From the NCBI RefSeq assembly GCF_000001735.4, contig NC_003071.7:10223151-10287150 (forward strand): 64,000 bases of DNA, in the 5' to 3' direction. This DNA comes from Arabidopsis thaliana (Eukaryota; Streptophyta; Magnoliopsida; Brassicales; Brassicaceae). The position numbers were made by a program, and so were the translations under genes. Shown in pieces: positions 24,270 through 37,900 of the stretch. The notes under the pieces are model-generated. The model searched no databases, was not told where the DNA came from, and saw nothing but the letters and a program-made list of their open reading frames with translations. How positions within the stretch are numbered: position 1 is the stretch's first letter; every line of letters begins with the position of its first letter.

Positions 24270-24455
24270 TGACACTCTACATGTAACATCGGCATGGTTT
24301 ACCAAAAAGCCTTCAAGGGTGCAGGAGGATTTTGATTCTTAGAGAACATTGCTATAAAGCCGATGTTCATTGCCTCAAGGTAAAAGGCTAAAGAGTTGCA
24401 AGGAAGTCGCTGATTTTATCCAAGACTACGAAAGATTCAAAAATATAAGGCGTGT
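24270..24455 (+). pseudogene. Methyl-CpG-binding-domain gene fragment
   Basis: The frame from about 24370 reads LPQGKRLKSCKEVADFI and then QDYERFKN. This matches the core of plant MBD domains (Y-x-TP-x-GK-L-RS-x-EV-x-x-FL). Just upstream, in a different frame, KADVHC matches the preceding strand (DxYY). Further upstream WFTKKPSRVQEDFDS resembles the domain start. A frame change and stops show it is a decayed single-domain fragment. Confidence 0.45.
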
Positions 24456-24840
24456 CTTTTGTCGTTCCAAAAGTGCTGAATTTTTTATGAATTTTTGCCA
24501 AAACTTGTTTTTCTTCAAACACATTTTGGCAACATCCTTAGACTTTCCTTATTCACTTAGACCAACAGTTTTTCTTCAAACACATTTTGATCTAGATCTT
24601 TTACACAAGACAACACATCTACCTTAAATTCACTTGATTTTTAAACCAAAGCCAGCTCTAACAATAACAAACATAAGAGGATGATTCTTATGTATAATGG
24701 TACTTGTAAGTGAAAACGTTTTGAAACAGTAACATTTTCAGCTAACACAAATGAAAACAGAGGTTTCTCTTGAGGACAATTACAACATACGAAAACCAAA
24801 ATACTCTTAATTCGATCGATCCCAACAAGTTAAGAAGTCT

Positions 24841-25615
<775 letters not shown>

Positions 25616-25639
25616 TGTTGAGGTTGGTAGAGAGTATCG

Positions 25640-25735
25640 AGAAAGAGAAGCCCTAAACTGCTTGTGGAAGGAGAAAATGACCCTAAATCGCAAAAGCGGC
25701 AGATTCGTAGTTATAATAAAATGGGCTTTGGGACT
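25640..25735 (-). promoter_or_regulatory. Ribosomal-protein-type promoter marks before the RPS11 pseudogene
   Basis: Upstream of the pseudogene ATG (minus-strand sense) lie CCCTAAA words at about 25652 and 25682 (plus-strand reading) and TGGGCTTTGGG at about 25723. These are the telo-box-like and site II words of active RP genes, apparently kept after the coding part decayed. Confidence 0.4.
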
Positions 25736-26207
25736 CAGGCCCTGAAATCCTGATGACCCATTCATTGCTAAATTTTCTTTAAACTTACTAAATCATCGTT
25801 ATTGTGTTCTTGTTTTGTATATGAAGTCTCTCTCTGTACAACATTACGAATGACAGATACAACACAACTCTAATCCTAATCTCATCTCCAAAAACAAGCT
25901 TGATGCAAATGACTCATACCTTACATCAATTATTCAAGACTGTCTAGGACCTACCTACTGAGCTAGAAACTTCTTCAATGCTGCCAAAATTTCTCTAAGT
26001 AGATTTGTCTGAATTCCTCTTCTGCTGCAAGATAATTTATGTCAGAATCTTAGTGTGTTGCAGTATCAGTTTGTCTTTCTTGCACATTTCTGGTTCTTTC
26101 CATGTCATTTTGAGGTGGTGGATGTTATTTACAGGCCACCAAGGAAGATCCCTGCGTCAAAAACTTGCTCCCTTCTTCAGATGGTTCACTGGTGCTACAT
26201 GCATGAC
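25736..26207. other. Region upstream of the RPS11 pseudogene and downstream of RPOTp
   Basis: About 470 bases with no recognisable coding sequence. It should hold the RPOTp 3' UTR and terminator on the minus strand. Confidence 0.5.
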
Positions 26208-29200
26208 TCAGTTGAAGAAGTACTGTGATTTGAGAACTTCCTTTAAATCGAAATCACCTCTCTTTGGTACTGGAGGAAACACGAGATTCGGGTATGATTC
26301 TTGGAAACTTTGGAGCAACTGTATCAAGAACACAACAATATCAACAAGCCAATCGAGGCTGTAATTCATACAAACGCTTCAATCAAATCCTAAATACAGT
26401 TAGAGAAAGAAGTACTAACTAGAGCATCATCATTAATGTTGATATTCAATAAAGATAGCTTTGTTTCAGGATTTCTTGTGATCGTAAGTATAAACTTGTG
26501 ATCAGTAAAAGCTGGAAAATACTTCACATACGATTTGAAAATCGTCTGGTGAAAACCACATTCATTTGTTTTGGCAGATGTGCAGAAAAAGAAAGTCAGA
26601 CGTTTAGTCCTAAGCTTCTAACTAGAGAGTTATCGAAAACTTACATCTTCAAGGATCGGTGTGTTGTAAAGCTCAACGAATTTCTCTCTAAGTATTCTGT
26701 TCATTGTGTCAACGTCACATGCATGGGTCCAGTATGAGTCATGCACACCTGCAGAACCCAAGCATTCAATAAGAAGATAATACTTCTTTTTTTGTTGGTA
26801 GGCCATTAGTCGAATTGACAGAACTAACCTGCAAAGTTTAGGCCGGCCTCTCGACATGCAACAGCAGTCATCATCATGTGAGTGCCGTCCAGCGAGTGCA
26901 CAAAGTTGGGAGGAAATGCAGTTCTTTGTTTCCTAACATCGACCTGCGAATTGATAGTCTTTAAGCAAAGACCCACTGATAGTCTTGCTCAGTGAAAACA
27001 AAGAAACAAACAAATCGGCTTTACCGTGTTACCCTCTCGCTGCAGAGCCAAAACCTGAAGAGATGTTCTTATCTGTAATCACAGTGGCCATATTTGATTA
27101 CAAAGTCAAAATTATTGGCTCGCAGAGAGATGATTTTTAAATAACATGAAGGATTCTTAATGGATAATACTTACCAGATGTCTTTCACTTCTGCAATAGG
27201 GTTGCACAACAGGAAGCCCAAGAGGGGTGATCCATCGCACTGGATGATTATCGGAAGCAATTATCTGTAAAATTGACAAGTCAAAAAGAAAACACTAGTA
27301 AGTCTCTATTTACTAAACGTAGAAGAGCAGAGTTAATAAACATGCTACAAGACCACACCTTTGCACAATCACCAAGCCAACTCATAATGGCACGTGCCGC
27401 TTCAAATATCTCTCCAAGGGCAGCTAGCGTCACCTGAGGAGAAATGTTTCAAGTATAACATTAGTACATAGCTAAAAACAAAATAACATTTATCCGCGTG
27501 AATGCCACTATTCTTCTTACTTTTGCAGAATAGCAAGCAGCAGCAAATAACATTCTCTCGTCAGTGATAACACCTTTCTCTTCTAATCTTCTTTTTATTT
27601 GTTCACGAGCCCCTACATAGGTGACACCATATACTGACGTCATTACCGTCTGCTTTACCAGCTTCCTGTCGACCTGAAATTAGAAGAAAACATTGCATCA
27701 CTGGGAAGAACTTTTGCTGTGGCATAATGTTCAATCAAAAACCGTTGATACTCACTTGAGTGATAAGGATCTTTGCCAGTGCGGCGGTTGGGTTTGACTC
27801 AGGATCCTTACTGCTGTCCTTCTTCATTATTTCATGAACTCTATCTCAGCACAAGCAAAGAAGAGAGGAGTGAGAAAGAGAGACAGAGAGAAAAACCATA
27901 AGAAGCTACACCTGACATGATTCCAACTCGAATAAATGAAATTGACAGCTACTCCATTCAAAATTGATATGATACCTCCGTGAAATTTCAGAGTAGACAT
28001 CAGCTGGTTTTTCTCCTGCAACTAGATTAACTGCCGCAGCTTCAAACTGAGAGAAGCCAGTTTACAAGAAGAGAACTATATGAGATTGAAAATTACTAAG
28101 AGAAAAAAGCATATTATAAATGTTCACAAGAGAGGCTACACTATCTCTTCCTAAAGCTGCATAATGCTGTAGACCATTGCACGACCCATCCTGCACATAG
28201 AAATGATTCAAGGAAAAAGTGTTGTTTAAGAATTCACAGATTCTTTGAAAAGAGTATAGCACAGTTGATTCAGATCCCAATGGAAAGACCATATCTGGTG
28301 AAACCAATTAAAAACTTAACAAAAGGGAAAAGCAAACAGTCTACTGAATTCCCCAACCTAGAATCTTCTACAGAAAGCAAGTGTCAAGTAACTAAAAAGA
28401 GTAGGATAACTTTGGATATAAGTTTACGGTGCTTACCTGATGAATAGGCAAGTGGGAAATTACTGAATAAGGTGAAGGGCTTTTCAAGGCTTGTGTCAGA
28501 ATAACACATGCAGCTAAACACTGAAACGGATCTTCAGCCTTTAACCACCATCGTTTTCCATGTATAGGATTTTCAGCTGAATCCATTATATCATCCAAAT
28601 GGTTTTCCACGAAAGCCAGACGGGCATCATGTGAGAGCTTTTCAACACCACCTGCATAGAGGTTTGCTAAATGTATTTTCAGCCAATGCAAGCCTGACTT
28701 TCCAAGTGGTCGTCCTTCAGCAAACTCCAGGGTTCCACGGCAAAGATCAGAACTCAGATGATTCAGATGAGGATGCATTGGGTATGCACGGCCTCTAAAG
28801 TCAAGATTGTGAGGGTAGTAGAATCCTTCTTCGTCCTTCATTTTTCTAGCCACCTGCAATGATAACCTTTAGTCTATATCTTTTCCTAGTTAAGTGAAGA
28901 CGGAACGAAAAGTCTTAAGCAGTAAGAATGTATTTCTTACAGAAAGTTTGAGCTCAACATCACATCTTAGAGAATGCCTCTCTCTGTTAATCTTGTTGGC
29001 CTTTCGAGCACTCCATTTCCAGGACTGGAGTTCTTCAGGATCCTCAGAGGATGGTTTTTCGGGTATGGGAACCTAAACAAAAATAAAATAAGAAAGAGAA
29101 CAAAAATACGTCAGACACATACCATTAAAACCTATAACTATGCAGATTAATTAACTCTTGAAATGAAACAATGAAAGGTAAAAGTTCAGAAATCTCATAA

Positions 29201-31380
29201 CATTTCTAGTGACTTACATCTTCACGATTAACTAAGCCTGCAATGTTGCCTCCATCAGCCCAGAGCCTTTCTACCACATCAAGTATATTCCTATTCACCC
29301 TCCACTTGGTATTCCCAAGTGTATCCAATGCCTATTCAAGTTCAATTTCGGAATATTAATATAATACATTACCTGAGAGCAACAACAAAATATATATTAC
29401 AAGAGCGAAATACCAATGTACCTCAAATACTCTATGAGCAGTCTTGTGACTAATATCTTTCAGTGCATCTTGCTGCTTTTTGGATCCATGAGTACGCATG
29501 ATATAGGAAGGTAAAAACAAGTAACCACCCTTGTCATATCTGAAGAAAATGTCACAGCATTTGCATACGTAAGCACGAGAAACCCATGGCTAAAAATAAT
29601 GTGTGGTTCTCAATAATAGGGCATGATTCATAAGGGGATAAAATCTAGAGCAAAACAAGAAAGAGTTTTTCAAAGCATACCCTTTCCATCTCTTTGGTGG
29701 CACTAACATCGGAACATAAGGAATTAACATATGCTTAGCCTGCATGAGACAAAAAAACAATAAAAGATCACCTAACAGCTCATGAATGGAATGATAAAAA
29801 AGACATCTTAACTCACAGATTTATCTAGTCCTGCAAGAAGGAGCGAGTCACATTCAATAACTCCATACCTCCTCACCAGCTTAGACCTGCAAGTTCCAGT
29901 GATAAGTAAACTCTACACCATAAGCATATATCCCAGTTGAGAAAAAAACAACTTTCTTGCAATAGACGGTTCTATACATAAAACAACTGACTAGAAAAAC
30001 AAATAAAGAGATGGGTACTCATTTTGAGGATTTCTCTCACCCTGGATATTTAGTCACAGTTTTAAACCTGTGTCTGAATGCAGGTCGAAACTCGGGTATA
30101 GAGTCCCCAGACTGGGTCAAGGGAGGTTGCACATAAGCTGCTTCGATCAATAGTTCTAGCAGACGGCTTCCAAGCTGAAATTTAGCATAAGCCCAACAAC
30201 AAAGATGAAATGTGTCAATACCAAAGGCAAATACTATAATTTCACTCAAACGAATTATCAAAGCCAGACCTTAGCTTGTGTAGCTCGTCCCCATGGTTTG
30301 GTACCTTCACTTTTCACCACTTTTAATGCGTCAATAATCCTTTTCCTTCGAATCAAACTATTAACACGTTTCCTAAGCAATTGCTTTTCTTTCAATTCCT
30401 CTTGTGAGTCCCCTGCATTGTTCTTCCTAGTTCTCTTCAAGAAGTTATGAATCCTCACCTAAGAGATCAACCAAAACCACGACTCAACACATCATTTCTT
30501 TATAGAAACAAATTGAATTACTACTCATTCATACCTCCTGCTCAATAGCTATGCCAATACTAACAGCAGCTTGAACAACTTGGATACACCCATCTTCATG
30601 TCCAGACATAACCAAACCCATCATCTTATGCATCACAATAACCGCCATTTTATCAGCAGGCAAAAGCTCAATATGAGGAGCATAAGCTGCTCTAACCTTC
30701 TTGCTCTTATTCTTCTGCAACTTCTGCTCTCTCTCAATCACATCTTTCAAAGGTTGAAACCATCCCAAGAACATATGTTTCACATAAGGCAAATTCGGAG
30801 CTAGATTCTTCTCACACATCTCCTTCTCCAAATCTCTGTACTCATCAACCATCCTCTCCCACGCTTCAGTCTCTTCCTTCACTTGTCGTCTCCTCAAGGA
30901 ATCAAATTTCCTCTTATCGATATCTTTCCGCTCGATTTTCAAAGTCTGATCAACCATTTTACTCAAACCCTTGAGAAACAAAGCAGAGATCCATGGTGGG
31001 TCTTGCATAAACAGTCTTCTCCGACCAGAAAGTCCATTCCTTTCGACAGGATTCTCAAGCTCCTCAATCAAGCTTGCTCCTTTAATGGTTCCAGCGTATG
31101 AAGAGTCCTGATTCTCGAAGCTCTCGATGAGATTGCCGTGGAAGTGAACCGAATTCGAAATGGGTTTCTCGTGAACGGAGAGGGAAGTAGAAGAGGAAGA
31201 AGAAGAAGAAGAAGAAGCTGAAATCGGAAGTGAGTGGCGTTCGAAGAAAGGAAGGGTTTTGCGGCGGAAGAGGGCGGAGGAGGGAGGAGGTTTAAGCCAG
31301 GTGACGAGAGAAGTTTGGTGTTGGAAATGAGAGGTTGGGTTTAAGGAGAGAGAAGGAGAAGCCGCCGCAGCGGAAGCCAT
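26208..31380 (-). CDS. RPOTP: Plastid phage-type (T7-like) RNA polymerase
   Basis: Nineteen exons sum to exactly 2982 bases, 993 residues: 26208-26318, 26645-26748, 26829-26943, 27025-27072, 27175-27264, 27359-27433, 27521-27673, 27756-27840, 27976-28046, 28140-28190, 28437-28853, 28941-29072, 29218-29331, 29422-29539, 29681-29739, 29817-29886, 30041-30174, 30270-30458 and 30535-31380. The Ser-rich first ~70 residues are a transit peptide. The T7 palm motifs are present: [16 protein letters not shown] with the catalytic Asp; [17 protein letters not shown] with the Lys and Tyr of the O-helix; and HDSYWTHA with the second metal Asp. It ends in SQYFFN, the family's usual terminal FxF-like end. 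The enzyme transcribes plastid housekeeping genes (NEP). RPOTp (SCA3) rather than mitochondrial RPOTm is chosen from recalled locus At2g24120. Confidence 0.96.
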
Positions 31381-31836
31381 GGAAGGAAGGTGAAGATAGT
31401 AGAAGATAAGGTATTGGTCTTCCAATGAACATTTGAAGAAGAGAAAGAAATTTTGAGAGCAAAACAATCCAACAAACCTCTCTAAAACCTCTACTCTTTT
31501 GTTTTTTTCCCCAAATATATCAAAAAAAGAAAATCCATTGTATTTCTAGAATGATTTATAAAATATTCAGAAAAACAAATACATTTAATTAAAAAACAAA
31601 ATATAGGGAATATGAACATTAAATATCCCCTTGTATTTTTTAGTTGATGTTTTAGACCATGTAAAAATTAATTAGTGTTGACGAAATATAATATGTTGAT
31701 TGTTTTATCATCAGTAGAAAAAATGCAAGAACCAATAAGCTCCCTAAATGATTCTTTAATTTGTGTGTAAAACTCTTAAACACTAACTAAAAATACAGAA
31801 GGAATATTATTTTGTTTGGGTAATTATTATTAGCCA
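31381..31836. promoter_or_regulatory. RPOTp 5' leader and promoter region
   Basis: About 450 AT-rich bases upstream of the RPOTp start (minus strand). No coding sequence and no strong named element beyond A/T tracts. Confidence 0.35.
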
Positions 31837-32400
31837 TTAGATGATCATCCGCGCTACGCTGCGGTTTTTTCGAATTTTTTCGTATTGTTTAATTTAAATA
31901 TAATTTTTATTTATCTAATTACTTATTCATGCAATAGAAAATTTATTTCTAATGCCCTTTTCATGATGCCCTTTTTCAACTCTACCTTTTTTTTAGTCAT
32001 TTTTATTTCTACTCTCTTTAAATTTTTAATGACCATTTTACCCCTATTTGAAAATTGTATTAGGTTAACAAAATGAAATATTAATATTTTTCGCCTAAAT
32101 TATTCCAAAATAAATTTCTCGCCAAAAAAATTTCGGAAAAAAATTCCCGCCAAAAATTTTCAAAAAACAACACATCTGCTATAGGTTTTTTTGCGGGAAA
32201 AAAGTTTGGCGGAAATTTTTTTTTTGCGTAAAAATTTCAGTTTCCAATTACATGTTCCTATTAGATGAAGGTAATTTGATCATTCTGTTCAAGAGAAGAG
32301 ATATTTTTAAAAATGGACAACACAAAAGGGTATTGTTGCAAAAGGTAGTAAAAAAAGGGTAGTTTTGCAAATTTCCCCATGCAATAAACAATTATTTTTA
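31837..32400 (-). mobile_element. Probable non-autonomous Helitron remnant, 3' end
   Basis: Read on the minus strand, the sequence shows a GC-rich hairpin (CCGCAGCGTAGCGCGG, 31848-31863) followed about 10 bases later by CTAA and then T. This is the Helitron 3' terminus (hairpin, CTRR, insertion before T). The interior is A/T-rich, with a block of TTTTTGGCGGGAATTT-type words near 32100-32220, and has no long frame. The 5' TC end was not located, so the upper boundary is approximate. Confidence 0.5.
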
Positions 32401-34997
32401 GTATTAAAAATATTTTTTCTAATAACATTCTCAACAATGCATCATACAGATAATTCATAAACAACGTTTGTCTTAAACCAATTTAACAAAGGGTAGTGTT
32501 GGATTCTAGAAACCTAAGAATTTGATGATGGAGCTCCTTACGTATCTTTCCTTCTTAATGATTTATTGTATAAATATCAATTTAAGATAACAACTTACTC
32601 AAATCATTAAGTAATCCACGACTATTATATACTCATACTTTGAGTTTGGATTACCAAAAAAAATCTTCCAGTATGAGAAAACTATTAAAATGGTTTTATT
32701 GAAAAATTATGTAATATTAAAATAAATTTAGTAATACTACAATTAAATATGTAAATTAAATAATAAATATATCATTAACCTATAAATTAGAAGTTGAAGA
32801 GCTTACATTAATTATTTAATAGACACATGTCAAATGCTAAAGTGATGATGTGTCAATCATATGGAGAGAAGAGTTGGCTAACTTTCATATATATGATTTG
32901 AATTATGGCTCGTTGTAAAACAAAAAAAAGCGTTAAGTTAATTAGACTCGGTTTAGAGATGTAAACCGTAAACAAGTAGATATAATGTTCGGATGAAATT
33001 TGCAAGCGAACATATACTTGTTAATGATGGCGATGAAAACACTATAGACGAATTTAGTACATGACTAGTTGCTCGAGAGCTCGTTTCTACATGTTGACCA
33101 TGACGGCTAACCTTTTAGCACTCGAGGATTAACTGCAACATGCCAATATGCCATCACCAACTACGTAAACCACCAGCGCCAAGAGGAATAATTCGAATTA
33201 TATTGTTACACGAGAGTTGTAACGGGACAAGACCTTAATAGGTCAAACCCACGGGTTGAAATGGTCAAAAGCATACTCTAGAGACAAACACTATCAAAAG
33301 ACCCACTTTATGGACATACAGTAAGAATTGGCAAGGTCATATGATTGGTTCTAAAAAAGGTCTTGAACTCTTGATCCACATATATCATCTGGCACCCCAA
33401 AATAAGATCGACTTATTCTATGAGATTGAGTCGCTCCTATCTAGGATAGGTAAGCTCATAAATCTTTTAACTATATGGCACTATGCATCAAACGATAAAG
33501 AGCTCCCTCAGCTCTCAGTTAGAAAGAATTATCTCTTATCACATTTCCACCAAATCTCGAGATTGGATCTTACACTACTTCCGGCTAACGATCTCGAACT
33601 TAGAAAAACAAAACAAAATGTTTAGATGAACTATAAGTTTAGATAAACCCACTTACCGAATATCTTGTGCCAAATATACCGCTTGCTACTACAAGAAAAT
33701 TGACATTGTTCTTGCCGACGAAGTTCTGCACCATTCCAATGATACTATTGCAAAGAGAAGATGGGCTATGACTGTAAGTTGTTTCTTGTGTAACCAAACA
33801 AACCAAAATCTGCAACGTAACCAGAAATATATTTTTAGGTAAAGAAACATAGGATTTAAGCAAGATTTTACAGTAATAAATAATCGAGAATAACTAGAGA
33901 TCTTTGAAATCAAGTATTTCTCATCTTAAAATCCTTAACTAATTTTTACAAATCTAAAAAATTAAAGCAATGACATTCCATTGTAAATACTCTATAAACT
34001 AAGATCTGTTTCCTAATTTTTACTTCAAAAATGTATATTAGATTATTAAGACATTAGCCAAACTTCAACGGCTAACATAAATGATAAAAACAATTTTTTG
34101 CTATAAAAGTTGACGAATAGGAGGAACACTCTCAACAAAAATGAGATAAATTATGACGGTGTCCGCGTACGATACGGACCAGATTGTGATGATTAACAAC
34201 ACCACGAAAGACAAAAGTTCGATATTGGAGCTACAAGTTGCATCAACTTATTTAAATCCATATGGTAATTAACACTTAGATATAAACAAAGAAGGTGTGG
34301 TTGTATTGTGTGGTGGGCTAGGTTGATTAATTTATCTTATATGATCCCTAAACCTCAGTGCTTAAGTACCCAAATTATCGAACCAACCAAGTCATCTTCG
34401 TATTTCTTAATCTTAATTTATTCTAATAATCATCATGTATATACCAATTTGATGTATATATTATCGTCGACATGGATGCCACATCGGACATTGTTGAGGA
34501 TACACCACCCCTGTAGATTGTTATGATATTTCCTCATTATTTTAACGTATCGTTCCACTAATCTCACTCTCAAAATCCAATTACAAACGTGACTATTTAG
34601 TCTAATCTACTCTAGTAAACATATAATATTAATTAAAACCCAAAACACATGATGGAGTTAGGCCTTAAGCTAGTTATTTTAGATGACATGTAAACCACCA
34701 TACAAAAATTAACACACCTTCACGAAAAAAAGTTAACCACACGGCAATTATAAACGAATAAATGACGTGGCGGAGTCAAGTTACACACGCGTTCACACAA
34801 CATTGGTTGACTTTATAAGTCAAACATCATAGGCGCTAAACGTTTCATTTTCTTCAAACGTTAGTTAGGCACAAACTATAAAAGAGATACTGTCTCTCTT
34901 CGATTGTATAATATATGATTTATATATATGTGTATAGTCAAACACCATTTCTGATTCTTTGTTGTCTCAAATAAACACACACACAAAAAAAAAAAAA
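32401..34997. other. Gene-free region before the receptor kinase
   Basis: About 2.5 kb with no recognisable gene. The frame at 33341-33625 (+) shows no known domain. A TACTACAAGAAAATTG word at about 33688 resembles a CACTA transposon terminus. The last 250 bases are the receptor kinase promoter with W-box and CGCG elements and a TATAAAAG near 34877. Confidence 0.45.
34786..34825 (+). promoter_or_regulatory. CGCG element and W-box pair before the LRR kinase
   Basis: ACACGCGTTC lies at about 34786-34795. GGTTGAC-TTTATAA-GTCAAAC at 34805-34824 is an inverted pair of TTGAC W-box cores. The set is about 180 bases before the start codon, and both element types are linked to WRKY and CAMTA control of immune receptors. 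Confidence 0.5.
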
Positions 34998-37900
34998 ATG
35001 GATTATTGTTCTTTGTTGGTTGTCTCGTTCTTGATCACTGTTATGACCGTTCTTGCTTCTAAAGAGAACGATCATGAGCTAATAAAAAGTGATCAAATCT
35101 CTTTGCTTTCTTTCAAATCATCCATTGTTTCAGATCCTCAAAACTCTCTAAGCAGTTGGATTTCTTCTTCTTCTTCTTCGTCTTCTATGCTCGTTGATGT
35201 TTGTAATTGGTCTGGTGTGAAGTGTAACAAAGAGAGCACTCAAGTAATCGAGCTTGATATCAGTGGTAGAGATCTCGGCGGCGAAATCTCACCGTCGATC
35301 GCTAATCTAACCGGTTTAACGGTTCTTGATCTTTCGAGAAACTTCTTCGTTGGAAAAATCCCACCTGAGATAGGTTCATTGCATGAAACATTGAAGCAGC
35401 TAAGTCTCTCTGAGAATCTTTTACATGGAAACATTCCACAAGAGCTTGGTTTGCTTAACCGTCTTGTTTATCTCGATCTTGGAAGCAACCGGTTAAACGG
35501 TTCAATCCCGGTTCAGCTCTTTTGCAACGGCTCTTCTTCATCTCTACAATACATAGACCTTTCCAACAACTCTTTAACCGGAGAGATCCCTTTAAATTAC
35601 CATTGTCACCTCAAAGAACTTCGGTTTCTTCTTCTCTGGTCCAACAAGCTCACCGGTACTGTCCCGTCTTCTCTCTCAAACTCTACGAATCTCAAGTGGA
35701 TGGATTTGGAGTCAAATATGTTAAGTGGAGAGTTACCTTCTCAAGTCATAAGCAAGATGCCACAACTTCAGTTTCTTTACCTTTCTTATAACCATTTCGT
35801 TAGCCACAACAATAACACAAACCTCGAACCTTTTTTCGCCTCTCTCGCCAATTCCTCTGACCTACAAGAGCTTGAGTTAGCCGGAAACAGCCTCGGAGGA
35901 GAGATTACTTCTTCCGTAAGGCACCTCTCTGTAAATCTTGTGCAGATTCATCTTGATCAAAACCGTATCCATGGCTCTATACCTCCAGAGATATCAAACC
36001 TTTTGAACCTAACTCTTCTAAACTTGTCGAGTAACCTCTTGTCCGGTCCTATCCCGCGTGAGCTCTGTAAGCTAAGCAAGCTCGAAAGGGTTTATCTCTC
36101 GAATAATCACCTAACCGGCGAAATCCCTATGGAACTCGGGGATATTCCTCGCCTTGGTCTTCTTGATGTTTCTAGAAACAATCTTTCTGGTTCAATCCCT
36201 GATAGTTTCGGAAACCTTTCTCAGCTGAGAAGACTTCTTCTGTACGGAAACCATCTCTCTGGTACTGTCCCTCAAAGCCTCGGCAAATGTATCAATCTTG
36301 AGATTCTTGATCTCTCTCACAACAACCTCACAGGGACCATACCTGTTGAAGTTGTCTCCAATCTCAGAAACCTGAAGCTGTATCTCAACCTCTCTAGCAA
36401 CCACTTAAGCGGTCCAATACCTTTGGAGCTAAGCAAAATGGATATGGTTCTCTCCGTTGATCTGTCTTCCAACGAACTCTCAGGGAAGATTCCGCCTCAG
36501 CTCGGAAGCTGCATTGCATTAGAGCATCTGAATCTTTCAAGAAACGGTTTCTCCAGTACGCTTCCTTCATCATTAGGCCAACTTCCATATCTGAAAGAGC
36601 TAGATGTGTCTTTTAACAGATTAACCGGAGCTATACCGCCTTCTTTTCAACAGTCTTCGACTCTCAAGCACTTGAATTTCTCCTTCAACTTGCTCTCTGG
36701 TAATGTATCTGACAAAGGATCATTCTCTAAGCTGACTATTGAGTCTTTTCTTGGAGATTCTCTCTTGTGTGGCTCTATAAAAGGCATGCAAGCCTGCAAG
36801 AAGAAACACAAGTACCCTTCTGTTCTTCTACCGGTTCTGTTATCGTTGATCGCAACTCCTGTTCTGTGTGTGTTCGGGTACCCTTTGGTCCAAAGATCAA
36901 GATTTGGAAAGAATCTAACAGTGTATGCCAAAGAAGAGGTGGAAGACGAGGAAAAACAGAACCAAAATGACCCGAAGTACCCGAGAATATCGTATCAGCA
37001 GCTCATAGCAGCTACTGGAGGTTTCAATGCTTCTAGCTTGATTGGTTCAGGGAGATTTGGTCATGTTTATAAGGGAGTTCTCAGAAACAACACGAAGGTC
37101 GCGGTAAAAGTACTTGATCCAAAGACCGCACTGGAGTTCTCGGGGAGTTTCAAAAGAGAATGTCAGATCTTGAAGAGAACAAGACACAGGAACTTGATCA
37201 GGATCATCACTACGTGCAGCAAACCTGGTTTCAACGCTCTTGTTCTGCCACTGATGCCAAATGGAAGCTTGGAGAGGCACTTATACCCGGGAGAGTACTC
37301 GAGCAAGAACTTAGATTTGATTCAGTTGGTGAATATATGCAGCGATGTTGCTGAAGGAATAGCTTACTTGCATCACTATTCACCTGTAAAAGTTGTTCAC
37401 TGTGATCTCAAACCGAGCAATATCCTTCTTGATGATGAAATGACCGCTCTGGTTACGGATTTTGGGATTTCAAGATTGGTTCAAGGTGTTGAAGAAACAG
37501 TTTCTACAGATGATTCAGTGTCATTTGGCTCAACAGATGGATTGTTATGTGGATCAGTCGGTTACATTGCACCAGGTACACAATTCTCACAACATCATTA
37601 AAGTTTTACTAAGTAGTCTCATTAGTCTTTAAACTAAATGGTTAAGTCATTTATCATCAGAATACGGGATGGGGAAACGCGCATCGACACATGGAGATGT
37701 GTACAGTTTTGGTGTTCTCCTGCTAGAGATTGTAAGCGGAAGGAGACCAACAGATGTTCTTGTCAATGAAGGTTCAAGCTTACATGAGTTTATGAAGTCG
37801 CATTACCCCGATTCTCTAGAGGGAATCATCGAACAAGCGTTGAGTAGATGGAAACCGCAAGGGAAACCAGAAAAATGTGAGAAGCTATGGAGAGAAGTCA

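Larger units (their letters stand above)
23566..24840. other. Intergenic region with decayed gene fragments
   Basis: This is the ASG1 3' region followed by repeat and pseudogene debris: a 30-bp tandem repeat at 24132-24197 and an MBD-like fragment at about 24270-24450. No intact gene is seen. Confidence 0.5.

Noticed and set aside
33341-33625. 94-codon frame in the spacer before the LRR kinase
   Set aside because: No domain, no promoter or splice context; chance or transposon debris.
34998-35045. Start of the LRR kinase at residue 16 (giving 980 residues)
   Set aside because: It would truncate the signal peptide. The first ATG follows a poly-A leader and gives a full hydrophobic signal. Both remain possible.
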